Positions 41,224 through 52,248 of a DNA stretch of 64,000 nucleotides are shown here, one piece after another (the stretch's first letter is position 1; each line of letters starts with the position of its first letter). This DNA comes from Paramecium tetraurelia. Its lineage: Eukaryota; Ciliophora; Oligohymenophorea; Peniculida; Parameciidae. The stretch covers positions 62,001 to 126,000 of the forward strand of contig NW_001798957.1 of assembly GCF_000165425.1 (NCBI RefSeq), written 5' to 3'. The translations under genes were made by a program, and so were the position numbers. The notes under the pieces are model-generated. The model was given only the letters and a program-made list of their open reading frames with translations, was not told the origin of the DNA and searched no databases.

Positions 41224-43692
41224 TCATTATTCTGCAAAGCACTTTTCTTCCAATTTTTAAAAATATTCAGCTCTTTCTGCAGAATGAGACCGACTGACTC
41301 TGTGACTTCTATTTTTCTTAATTGTTTATGGTTTATTCCCAGAAATCTTCTAACTAACTTTCTCCTTAGTGAATTAGTTATATGATGAGATAATTTTATC
41401 ATAGTTATAATTAGGGAAGAATAATGGAAAATTGCACATTCTATCGATATTGTTTTCTTCTGAAAAATAAGGGAGCTATCCTTTTGCACTAATTTTAAAA
41501 GGATTTTCATCTTCTTCCTCGTCACAATTTGATCTAATGATAATATTTTAATTTACTGATTCAATTAGGTTTAGAATTCATCTTCGCTTTCGCGGATATG
41601 ATTATATACGAATTTGATTTCATCAGCTACAATATTAGTTAATTGAGAATTAGCTCTCGAGTTGTATTTAATTCTTTTATTCTATCTAATAAATTATTTA
41701 TTAAATAGTTTTAAATGTTATGCTTGATTGTTTTATTCCTCTTTAATTATTTCTAGACGTCTCTCCTGATTTATGGCATAATGAAGTTTTGGGCATTCGT
41801 ATGCGAAATGAGAAGCACTTTGACAAGCAAAACAGCATTATCCTAAAGGAGTATAGTCATTATTAATTTCAACTATGTGTTTATTCATTAAATAAATCTG
41901 GTTTTAATTGCTATTGAGTTTCAATTTTTCAAAGAACTTTTTTTTGTTAAGAATCTAAACATAAACAAAATTCAATGTGTATGCAGAAGCACTCCTTGGT
42001 TTATCAGTAAAGAATGCTAATTCACCAAAGGTAGCCCCACCTTCAATTATTTTTAAACAAGTGATTGTCTTCTAAATACAAATTAGCACTTAGCCTTAAT
42101 TTAGAAAATACAAATTTCTATCTTAGATATTGTTACCATTTTCCTTTTCTATTGGATCAATTCCTTCCAAAAATATACATTCTTCAGGTCCATAAATTTG
42201 CTCTTCCAAAAGATATGGCAATTAAGATAATATTTCCTTCTCAAATTTACCAGAATTAAACAAGGCAGATTATTTAATAAGAGAAGAATTCACATTCTAT
42301 AAGACTTCGTCTTTTAAAGTAGATGAGAGAACTGATAAAGCATCTTTCTCATTCACCTAAGATGATTCGGTTTCATATTTATATTCTAAATATTTTCTTA
42401 CTCTTGCTTACAAATCTTTTGGTATCTCATTAGATTTCAAGAATTAATTTGCTTGTCCAAGTCTTAACCTTATGGTTTTTTCATTAGTGTCTAACTTAAC
42501 AAAGATGCCTCCTATACTATTCATTATGTAAGCAAAAACACAACAAGCCAACAACATGACTATGATACCAAACAATTTCTCAACTGAAGTGACTGGGACA
42601 ATATCACCATATCCAACAGTAGTCATTGTAGCAGTAGCCCAATAAACTGATGCCACGTATTTTATGTACCATTGATTGTCAGCAAGATATTGTAGCATAT
42701 ATAACCAGCTATACCCATTTGAACTATTTTCTTATTCAGCTATGAAATGCCAAATGCAGGCCAGCCAATGTGCTACGAAAAGCATTATAAATGTTAATTT
42801 AAGCAATTAGTAAATGGTTACAACAGATCCACTAATGTCTATATAATCCTCTATTTTATTAAAGAGCTACTTAAGTTTTAACACACGTAGAAGTCTTATA
42901 ATTTTGATTAATCGAAAAAATTTTAAAATTCTAAGTAATTTCATTGTTTATACGAATGAATCCTTTTGAGCTTAACTTTATTCTTAAGTTAACTCATCTT
43001 CATCTACCTGCTCAACACTTGATGTAGCTGCTTCGACAATTAAATCGAATGGAAATGTAGAGACTATGATATTAATCATTATAGATACCTACATCTATCC
43101 AAAACCACCATTTTAAATAGTTTTAAATAATCAATGAACGATCATAAACGTACTAACCTTTATGCTAAAAGGCTGTATTGAAATTAATAAATATATCGAG
43201 AGTGAATACTGCCAAACTAAAAAGATTAAAATCATCTAAGAAAGTTGATTAAATATTAAAAGAAATATCAACTGGCAATATCAAGATGGCTAAAAAGATC
43301 ACCAACATTGTGAATAGATCCCAAACTATTCTTATTCTATCCTCTTAAGTAAATACTTTAATATAAGAACAACTTGGCTATTTTTCTTCCTGCTCCTTTT
43401 TTTGAATCATAACACTCATTTTCCTAGATATTGAAGATCTCTTTGCTTTTTCCTTAATCTTTGCAATCTATGCAAAAGCTAAATCATTTATTATTTTTAA
43501 TTGTCGATCATCAAAAAGTAAATTGATGTCTTCAATTTATTCATCGTTATCTATTTATTAAACAGTAAATTGGTATTTCTTTTTAATTAGAGATTGTTTG
43601 TGGTTTTCAGTTCTAATGCTAAATATTCTTTCATCTCCGATGTCCGAGTTGTCTAAAATTTTACTTGTTCCTCGAGGAGAACTTGAATGCAT
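41224..43692 (-). CDS. Cyclic-nucleotide-gated K+-channel-like protein with C-terminal CCHC zinc knuckle
   Basis: 806 residues from ATG (complement 43690-43692) to TGA (complement 41224-41226); two introns (25 nt after the S3 region, 23 nt near the end) give an exact multiple of three. Order: soluble basic N-terminus; S1-S3; arginine/lysine-rich S4 (LLRILKFFRLIKIIRLLRVL); S5; pore with TMTTVGYGDIVPV, the K+ selectivity filter; S6; C-linker; cyclic-nucleotide-binding domain with FGELAFFTDKPRSASA including the phosphate-binding Arg; then CCFACQSASHFAYEC, a CCHC knuckle; then an acidic and a Ser/Arg-rich tail. Plasma-membrane or ciliary K+ channel of the EAG/HCN/CNG superfamily, probably modulated by cAMP or cGMP. 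The 148-aa ORF over its 3' end is a shadow. Confidence 0.92.
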
Positions 43693-44047
43693 TTTTCTAT
43701 TTATAAAATATTATAATATTATAGGTATTGGCAATAAAATATTTTATTATCTATTGAACAATAACTGTATTAACTTTAAATGTCACTTTACTCTATTAAC
43801 AATATTAACGATTCTAAGGTCTCTATAGCCAGAATAATTATTAATTTAAATTGAATGAAATCATGAAGATAATCCTATTAGATATAAATTAAATTTTAAA
43901 TGATTAAAAGTACCTTTTTTATAATCGTGCAGTTCTTAAGTGAATTTATAAATAGACATTTTTTAGGTGAAATCATAAATATTCAGAGATTCAGCAATTT
44001 TAGGGCCTTTTTTCTCTTATAAATTTCAATAAAAAATTTAAAGAAAT
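43693..44047. other. Divergent promoter region
   Basis: About 355 bp, AT-rich, between the channel start and a plus-strand gene start. No gene or structure recognised. Confidence 0.5.
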
Positions 44048-44722
44048 ATGTTTGAAACATAATTTTCAATTGATCAACAAGAATTGGAAACTCAATAGTC
44101 ATTGCCTATTCTCAATTCCCTTGGGTCTTCTCCTAATATTTAATTAAGAATTGATAGTTTAGAAAGTATTTTACGATTGAACATTTAAGATGATGAATCT
44201 TCAATGAATGAGTTAGGCTCTTAATATGGAATTGATTAAGGTATCAATGACTCCATCGAGTTGTATAAATAAGCATAAAGCCTCAAAGACGTAGTAAATA
44301 CAACCTATCATCCATCTATATTATTTGGAAAAAAACATTATTAAGCCTACTAAAGATTATGTTGGAATGAATTAATGGGACTAAATAATATTGAAGAACT
44401 TTCAGAAGAATCGTTTGGATAGAGCTAGGAAATAAGAAATTATGTTCTTTCAACCTTAGCTCAAATATAATCAACATTAATAAATTAGGATAAAGCGGAA
44501 AGAGATCCAGCAGGGGATCATATTTAATTCATTATTTAAGAATCTGAGGATCTTATTCTACATGAAATTTCTTTGTCATCTGAATCTAATTCGGATGCAG
44601 AATTAGATAATGAATAAAAAAATGATGTAGAACAAAAAATACAAAATTATAATTCAAATTTCAACATTTTGGAAAAATTCACAGCTTAATACAAATCATA
44701 AAGCCAAATTGATAATTTCTGA
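44048..44722 (+). CDS. Gln-rich hypothetical protein
   Basis: A single exon of 224 codons from ATG 44048 to TGA 44720-44722. The protein is acidic and rich in Gln, Ser and Asn, with no hydrophobic segment. Most Gln codons are TAA/TAG, so standard-code ORF finding misses it entirely. A central block (KHYQAYQRLCWNELMGLNN) looks like a short folded motif. No family recognised. It converges on the double-CNBD gene with 124 bp between stops. Confidence 0.65.
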
Positions 44723-44846
44723 TACTAATAGGATTGAATAATAACATTAATATAATACTCTAAAACAAAATAATTATATTTCTAGCAATAAATATATATA
44801 TTTCTCTTTTGAACTATATCTTGCAATATTATCATTCTAGTATTAA

Positions 44847-46640
44847 TCATTCCATCACTTTGCAATTTCTAGTTCTATTTAAATAGTTTTAACAGAATAA
44901 AAAAAATTTGTTAGGGCGTGATCGAAATAAATTGTGCTTAGTCGAAACAACTATTTTTTTAGAAGGCGAGAGGGATGAATTTCTAATCATACAATTAATT
45001 GTCTTACTTTCTCTTATCCAAATTTCCAAGACTGCAATCTGTCTTAGAAATGCTAAATGCACTAACTTCAGTATCTGCTCTTAATTATTCTAATTTAGAT
45101 TAGGTTTTTGAATGAGACTTCATTAATTAATAAGAGATTATTTATTTTCTATCTACTTGAGATGTATCCTTATCATTAAACATAGATCGTAAGATTATAC
45201 TTTACTTTTATTATTTTTTTAATTTATCTTCTTCATCATTTGGCATTAAATATGCTCTTTTATAAGTAATTTATTTCATTTGTAAATGAGTATCTTACAC
45301 ATTCATTAGACTTGATTATAGTTATTATTATTATTTTATAAAACTAGTTCTGGTTGGAATCATTCCTTTCTTTTTATAATCATCAATCTAAGAGACTAAT
45401 TTCTTTAATAATCGATCGGATTAAAAATGTTTTGAATGTTATTATTATAGAAGTGACTTTTAAGAATTAATCCCTTCAAACTATTCTGTTTTTAATTTTA
45501 CACTCATTGTTCTCTTTATTTAATCTTTCAACAGTTGAGTTTTTTAAAGTGTATGATTTTCGAATAATTCTTACAAACTCTGAGTTTCTTCCAGCATTTT
45601 TTAAAATTAATAGTATTTAAGTAAAAATAGTGTTACTTTTTCAGATACTACTATTACAGTGTATTCACGTTTCCCTTGTGTTTTAAATTCAATTGCTCCG
45701 AAAATATTACCAACTCCCATTCGAGAGATTTTTACGCTTTGGTTTTCATTTACTTTATATGATTCCACTTCTCCCTTATATATTATGTAAAAACAATCAG
45801 AAATTTCATTTTATTTGTAAATTATTCTTCCTTTTGTAAATTTTATCTTTTTAAAATCATAAGCATATTAAGTAGCTGTTTATTGTTTAGTATCTGAAGG
45901 TAGAAAGTGTTCATATAAAAATTGCAGCCTTTTATTAATAGAACTAACTTAAGCAGATTACAATATCATTTTATAGGAAGAAGCATCAACTTAAGCCAAT
46001 TCAACAAAGTCAGCTGCTAATACCGTTGCTGATCTCGGTTATTCTAAAATTAATCCAAGCTCCCCAAATGCCTCTCCTTATGATTATTTTGTAATCAAAT
46101 TTTATGTAAAAACACCTTATTCAAAAAAATAATTGATATCACTAAATTAATCGGGATAAAGATCACCTGTCTCCTTAAGGTAATCTTTATATTGCCTTAT
46201 TTATCTTAATTTTGAAATGTGATTATTAATTTGATTGGCAGACTTAAAAGTTAAGATTTGATTTAATCTGTCAATTATCTCTCTTTGGTGATTTTTCTTT
46301 TATTATTCATCCAGCATGTAGTATTATTCAACATATTATTCTATCTCAATTTAAAGAAACTTCTTCTTTTAGTATATATGAACTGTTCCATTTAAAATTA
46401 TGTAAAAGTTATTTGCAGGTTGACCTGAATTGAATTTGTATATGAGTACCCTCCTTAAAAATGATGTGCCCAGGCTGAAAGGATATGTATTTCATCACTC
46501 GGCATGTTTGATAATGTAATTATTAAAGTTGATTTTTTCGATATAAATTTATCTCCTTAAAATATTTCAATGGTTTGGTTGCTCTAACTAAATGCCAAAT
46601 TTCATCTTCAGTTCTTTCATCTTGTCTTAAGATGTTTTTG
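44847..46640 (-). CDS. Soluble protein with two cyclic-nucleotide-binding domains
   Basis: Frame from about 46640 to TGA (complement 44847-44849) with a 25-nt intron inside the first CNBD and another near the end (before NSSLSPSKK); the 5' end is unresolved (ATG near 46700 is out of phase, so a first intron is likely). CNBD 1: MKYISFQPGHIIFKEG, FYIILNGTVHIY, an insertion of about 90 residues, then GEAFGELGLILEQPRSATV, a complete phosphate-binding cassette with Arg. CNBD 2: IKFTKGRIIYKQNE, FYIIYKGEVESY, then GNIFGAIEFK, which lacks the FGE glutamate, so it may not bind ligand. The C-terminal 200 residues are basic, Gln-rich and unstructured. No kinase or channel domain is present, so it is probably a cNMP-responsive regulator. 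Confidence 0.75.
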
Positions 46641-47647
46641 GCTTCCAAATATAAAATAATTTATTACTTCCAAAAATGGCTATTATTTCATTAAATAAAA
46701 ATATTTAATAAAGACTATTAAAGCATTGAAATGAGGGGAAGGACAAATTTTTTCATATAGAGTTGTAATGAAAAGAAAAACTGGAATAAAGAAAAATAAC
46801 GAAGATAATTATTTAAATTTGATTTTGGAATATAAAGTATCATTATTCGATTCTAATTTTTGTGTATGTTATAATCACCATACAAAGATTTAATTTTTAC
46901 TCTTCTCAACATATAAAAATTCTGTGACTCAGTTAATTAATAACATTTTTCAATTTATTCAGTTTTGATTTAATGCGATATCGTTATGAAAATATTTCAA
47001 TTATATTGACATAGTTGAAATCAATAATACTCTTAGAACTAAATTCAATTTGAAATAAATTCGAATTATAGTTGTTTTTAAAGTTATAACTTTTCTTAAT
47101 TAAATTATTATCAATATTTAATCTCTAATCTATTATTTATCAAATTGAATTATGCTACATAAACAGTTTATCAATTTCAAATTCATTATATTAAAATAAC
47201 CTTAAAATACAATATTATTTATATAATAATATAATAATATAATATAATAATATCATAATAACATAATAACATAATAACTAGTTAGTCTTTAAAGAATTAG
47301 GCTGTAATTCCAAAGCGCCTCTGTGTATTTTGAGTATATATCTAATAAGCAAACGATTTGTCTTTAAAAAACAAAAAAATATCTTGTATTTTCAAATAAA
47401 ATTAAGATCATAGGTTGCATGGAATAAATCTATTCTTCTCTTATTTCTATATTTTAAAAATTCTTTTGATATAATCTAAAGAATCAAATTTTAAATAATT
47501 TTGAACAGATAAATGTTTATATTTAAATTTAGAAAAGAGCAATATGGTCCGTCAATAATTAAATTTATAATGAAAATTTTGATCTTCAAGACTGAAGATC
47601 TAATTATAAGAAGAATATTTTGTAAATATAAACTAAATATGCAATTA
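46641..47647. other. 1-kb AT-rich intergenic region
   Basis: Lies downstream of the crystallin-domain gene and upstream of the double-CNBD gene on the same strand. No ORF with protein-like composition. It contains the ATA/ATAAC microsatellite (47216-47281) and, just after it, a slightly GC-richer stretch (about 47295-47335) I cannot explain. Confidence 0.5.
47216..47281. repeat. ATA-type microsatellite grading into ATAAC units
   Basis: About 65 bp of repeated ATAATAT changing into three or four copies of a 10-bp unit (ATAACATAAT). Non-coding. Such tracts vary by slippage. Confidence 0.8.
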
Positions 47648-50609
47648 TCATTTGGTGACTGATATAGAGTTTATATTAACTTGCTTTGACATTCTTAGAT
47701 TATTCATCAATTCTAGTAAATTCAATCTTAAAGGTGTCTCAAGGCATTCCATTTCTGTTTTTGTGTGTAATTTTTCATCATCGAAATTTGGTTTATTAAA
47801 GAATGTAACCTAAACTCCTTCTGGTACTTTGATAGATTTAACTTTAAAATTTTTCATATCGTTTGGAATAACAGGATGAGCACCGCATAATTTTAATTCA
47901 TCTCCAGTGTAGTGGCATTCTGAGTATAAAATTACACAAGGTTCCTATAGAAATTTATATATATTTTTACCTCCGTCTCATTTTCAGGGTGCTTTTTCTA
48001 ATTATCAGTATCTTCCTTTACATCATTTGTTCCATGTTCATCAGACCTTACTTCTCCCTCAGATGTACTATGGTCTTCAGATTATCCTTCTCCTTCGGTT
48101 GTACCGTGGTCTTCAGCTTTTCCTTCGCCCTCTTATGTACCATGATCTTCAGATTATCCTTCTCCTTCAGTTGTTCCATGCTCATCAGACTTCACTTCAC
48201 CCTCTTATGTACCATGATCTTCAGATTATCCTTCTCCTTCAGTTGTTCCATGATCTTCAGATTTTACTTCTCCTTCGGTTGTGCCATGGTCTTCAGATTA
48301 TCCTTCTCCCTCGGTTGTACCGTGATCTTCAGATTATCCTTCACCTTCAGTTGTTCCATGTTCATCAGACTTCACTTCACCCTCTTATGTACCATGGTCT
48401 TCAGATTATCCTTCTCCTTCGGTTGTACCATGGTCTTGAGATTATCCTTCTCCTTCGGTTGTACCATGGTCTTCAGATTTTCCTTCTCCTTCAGTTGTAC
48501 CATGGTCTTCAGATTATCCTTCTCCTTCAGTTGTACCATGCTCATCAGACTTTACTTCTCCCTCTTATGTACCATGATCCTCCGATTATCCTTCTCCTTC
48601 TGTTGTACCATGATCTTCAGATTTTACTTCACCCTCTTATGTACCATGGTCTTCAGATTGTCCTTCTCCTTCGGTTGTTCCATGTTCATCAGACTTCACT
48701 TCACCCTCTTACGTACCATGGTCTTCAGATTATCCTTATCCTTCGGTTGTGCCGTGATCCTCCGATTATCCTTCTCCTTCTGTTGTACCATGATCTTCAG
48801 ATTTTCCTTCACCCTCTTATGTACCATGGTCTTCAGATTGTCCTTCTCCTTCGGTTGTTCCATGTTCATCAGACTTCACTTCACCCTCTTATGTACCATG
48901 GTCTTCAGATTATCCTTCTCCTTCGGTTGTACCATGGTCTTGAGATTATCCTTCTCCTTCGGTTGTACCATGGTCTTCAGATTTTCCTTCTCCTTCAGTT
49001 GTACCATGGTCTTCAGATTATCCTTCTCCTTCAGTTGTTCCATGTTCATCAGACTTTACTTCTCCCTCTTATGAACCATGATCCTCCGATTATCCTTCTC
49101 CTTCTGTTGTACCATGGTCTTCAGATTTTCCTTCACCCTCTTAAGTACCATGGTCTTCAGATTATCCTTCTCCTTCGGTTGTTCCATGTTCATCAGATTT
49201 CCCTTCCCCTTCTTATGTACCATGATCTTCAGATTATCCTTCTCCTTCAGTTGTACCATGTTCCTCAGACTTTCCTTCTCCCTCAGTTGTACCCTTTTCT
49301 TCAGAATTTCCATCTCCTCCATTTGCACCTTCACCGCCATTATTTCCCTCTCCTTCACCTTCTTCTTCTTGTATTGTTTCTTTAATGCTGACTTCTTTTG
49401 CTTAAAATACTTTGTCTGGTTTAGATTCCACGTTAGCATTCAAATCTCTCTTGTTTTTTACTGTATCTAACTCCTCACCAGCACAATTTTAATATTCTTC
49501 AGAAGGAGGCTCTGGTTCGCTTTTTTCATCTTCTTCTTGATTCTTTTTTGGAGGAAGGCTGGTTTTACCACCAACTTTTGTAGTCTTTTGTGGAACTATC
49601 TCTACCTCTTCTTCCTCACTTTCTTCTACTACTTCAACTGTTTCATCTGAATTGACATTATTGGTTTAGATTTTGACATTCTTATGATCCTCTTGAGGTG
49701 GTAATTATTATGTTGGATCAACATCTACTTTATTTTTGACTGTATCATCTTCTTCTCCTCCAGGACAATCTTCTTCAGGTACTTCTTAATCATGAACTTC
49801 TTCTTCTTATTTATCGCCTTTTTCTTCACCTTCTGTATCTTCTTCGCCCTCCTTTTTATTTTCTTTTTCAACTTCATTTGGATCTGATTCTTCTTCTCCA
49901 TTATCTTTGTCAACTGGTTATTCATCTGCTTTAATTTCTGTTTCCTTATCAAGATCAATTACATTTTTGACAATGTAATTAAATAACTTTTCAATGTCAC
50001 TCACTTCTGAATTTTAACTGTAAAGAACATAAAAAAGTGCTTAGCCTTCAGATAAATTAGAAATTTATATAATGGACTTTCCATGTTCTTCATAGGATGA
50101 AATAATTTCATTCTTTTTTTCAACAATTAATAACCTATTCAAAATTCCTTCAATATTTGAATTGAGTAAACTGACGCCTTAATAATTATCTTAAGAAAAC
50201 ATATCGATTCTTTAGGTATCCTCATTACCTTTGCTCATTTAGATTTTAATCCATTCCTTATCCTTAATCTGAGTTCCTAAAAAAACCAAATTTTAGGTTG
50301 TTTCTGTAAAATATTCGGATTCAGGACCAAATGCACTTGTTTTCTTGACTTGTCCATCTGTTAATTCTATATGTTATTTATGGTTTGTAGAAAATATCCA
50401 ATTTTAATAGCTAGTTTTAGGATTGAGATTTACTTTTTGGCTTAATCATTTCTTTAGATGCCCAATAACATATCGCTTGACATATCGGTTTCTTAAATAT
50501 ACTTCTCTAGAGATTGAATGTTCTTTTAGATCCAATCATGAATTTTCGTGACATCTTTTGCAAAAATGCCTAGGGTTGACAATATCAACAATAGAACTGC
50601 AATTTTCAT
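47648..50609 (-). CDS. Secreted acidic-repeat protein with C-terminal beta/gamma-crystallin-like domain
   Basis: 970 residues from ATG (complement 50607-50609) to TGA (complement 47648-47650); introns of 23 and 26 nt give an exact multiple of three. Signal peptide MKIAVLLLILSTLGIFA, a globular N-terminal region of about 200 residues, then acidic spacer (EEEVEIV, GEEEDD). About 35 copies of a 12-residue acidic unit (type GTTEGEGQSEDH) follow, then a C-terminal domain with CVILYSECHYTGDELKLCG and VKSIKVPEGVQVTFFNKPNF, the Greek-key pattern of beta/gamma-crystallins. Tetrahymena mucocyst cargo proteins (Grt/Igr family) are known to carry C-terminal crystallin domains, so a regulated secretory granule (trichocyst) protein is a fair inference. 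The acidic array may bind Ca2+ in bulk. Confidence 0.78.
48030..49320 (-). repeat. 36-bp coding minisatellite, about 35 copies
   Basis: Tandem 36-bp units, in frame in the minus-strand secreted protein, each encoding 12 residues with the alternation GTTEGEG then (Q/K)S(E/D)(D/E)H. Variants (EGEV, HGTQ, SDEH) recur in a higher-order pattern, indicating block duplications. On the plus strand the same array yields long ORFs rich in Phe/Leu/Ser/Cys in two frames; these are artefacts of periodicity. Confidence 0.93.
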
Positions 50610-50899
50610 AATAATTAAAATAAATTATTAAAAACGAATATAAAGTAAAATCATTTTAAATAAAAGAGAATTAAATAAAGAATAATGTATAAAAATTAAT
50701 ATATCTGGTTAAAAGTTTGAAATCATAGAATAGTTGTCTAGGTAAAAATTCTCCTTTTTCAAAATTCATTCAAAATGGGAAAATAATTAGAAATCTGATG
50801 AATTGTAAATGTAATAATTACATTAATAAATTCAAGATGAAAATGTGCTTATTATTAGTTTGTTTTTTATTATAATGTACTATTGATATTTTATGATCA

Positions 50900-51403
50900 T
50901 CATTTTCCAACAAAACCCTTAAGATATGTTTCCTTTTAAGCTCTAATGACTTCTCTCTTGTCTGTTTTTCTTGACATATAAATCTTTGTTTTTTCTGCTC
51001 CTCTTGTCTTCTTTAATTTAGATTTGACTTCCTTCCAACCCTTTCTGCTTCCATCTCTTTTTGGGATGATTCCTCTTCTTCTCAATCTGAATTTTGGCTC
51101 GAATTTAAGTAAATACCTGGAATAATTAAAATTATTGCACATACTATTAGGTGTCATAAATGAGAGCAAAACCTGTAGTTCTGTTACCTCCGAATGTTGT
51201 TCTGAGACCATAGACAACAACATTTCTCTCATCAGCTTTATACTTGCTAGCCAATTCCTTGACAACAGATTCTTATGATGGGGTTGGCTTAATTTGATGG
51301 AGTAATTCAACACTCTTTATAATTTAACAAATTAGCATACCAATTATCTTCTGTTCAAGACTTTATTCAATAATACTTTTCTTGTTTTCACGATGAATGT
51401 CAT
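50900..51403 (-). CDS. RPS24: Ribosomal protein eS24 (RPS24)
   Basis: 149 residues from ATG (complement 51401-51403) to TGA (complement 50900-50902), with introns at 51315-51340 (26 nt, ending AAG) and 51117-51144 (28 nt). Core motifs of eS24 in order: [86 protein letters not shown]. Small-subunit protein near the 40S body. A plus-strand or single-frame reading covers only the last exon plus shadow. Confidence 0.95.
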
Positions 51404-52248
51404 ATGAACTTTATTTTAATTCAAAATAAATTAAATCTTTTTCTTTATTTAATGAAAAGAATATGTATATAATTTATTCTTCAACACATCCAAAAATAAA
51501 AAAAACTAATAAAAACATCAAGAATAACATTAGTCACTCCTTTATCTAGGGTAGGGATAAAGCAGAAAACGGATCCTTTATTTGCTGATGTATATATCAA
51601 TAAAATTTATAAAACTGCTACTCAAACTGTTTATAATTTCTTAATCATAGTTTGTTATTTATATAACATTCAAATTGGGTTTTTCAGATTCAATTAACCT
51701 AGGGTAGTTTAATTATATTATCAGAACGTATGTTTTCAATCTAAATGCATGTGCCATAAATCTTACTTAAATCAAAAATTGGTTTCATGTTATGAAATAA
51801 TATAAATAACTAAAAATGGGAAGCTAGCCAAATAAAAACATGAAAAATCAGAAAGACATTGACTTAAAAGCTTATGTAAATAATCAAACTCGACCAAGAT
51901 CTATACCAATTTGCCCATATAATCCATATTGTAAAATAATAATATAGTTTTTTAATAAGCTTCTCTTACATAATATAATGTTACAATAAATAATGTGCTG
52001 TTTTAAGTAGTAAATCCTCCAGAAGACAATGATAGCATTACTATGGCTGAAAATTTTGATGAAGTCTGAAAAAATCAATGTATATTTTAAATATATTATT
52101 TTTGACAGAAAATATCGTCTTATTTTTCCTATTAATTTAAAACTTGAAATAGTTACTAATTAATATCAACAAAATAATAACCAAATATGTTGGACCTAAT
52201 CTAAATTATTTATATTTTAGTATACGAAGTAAATAAATAATACATGGA
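51404..52248. other. Intergenic, 845 bp, with one GC-richer patch
   Basis: Mostly AT-rich. Around 51535-51580 there is a patch with G-runs containing the short inverted pair TTTATC/GATAAA around a 9-nt loop. It does not fit a tRNA and I cannot assign it to an RNA family. Confidence 0.35.

Noticed and set aside
41079-41525. 148-residue minus-strand ORF without TAA/TAG
   Set aside because: The overlapping frame of the channel gene continues through this region via a 23-nt intron and has Ser/Arg-rich coding composition; the ORF is a shadow.
47989-49470. Long plus-strand ORFs (361, 452 and 130 residues) rich in Phe, Leu, Ser and Cys
   Set aside because: They are antisense frames of the 36-bp coding minisatellite; the minus-strand frame has a signal peptide, two introns with exact phase and a folded C-terminal domain.
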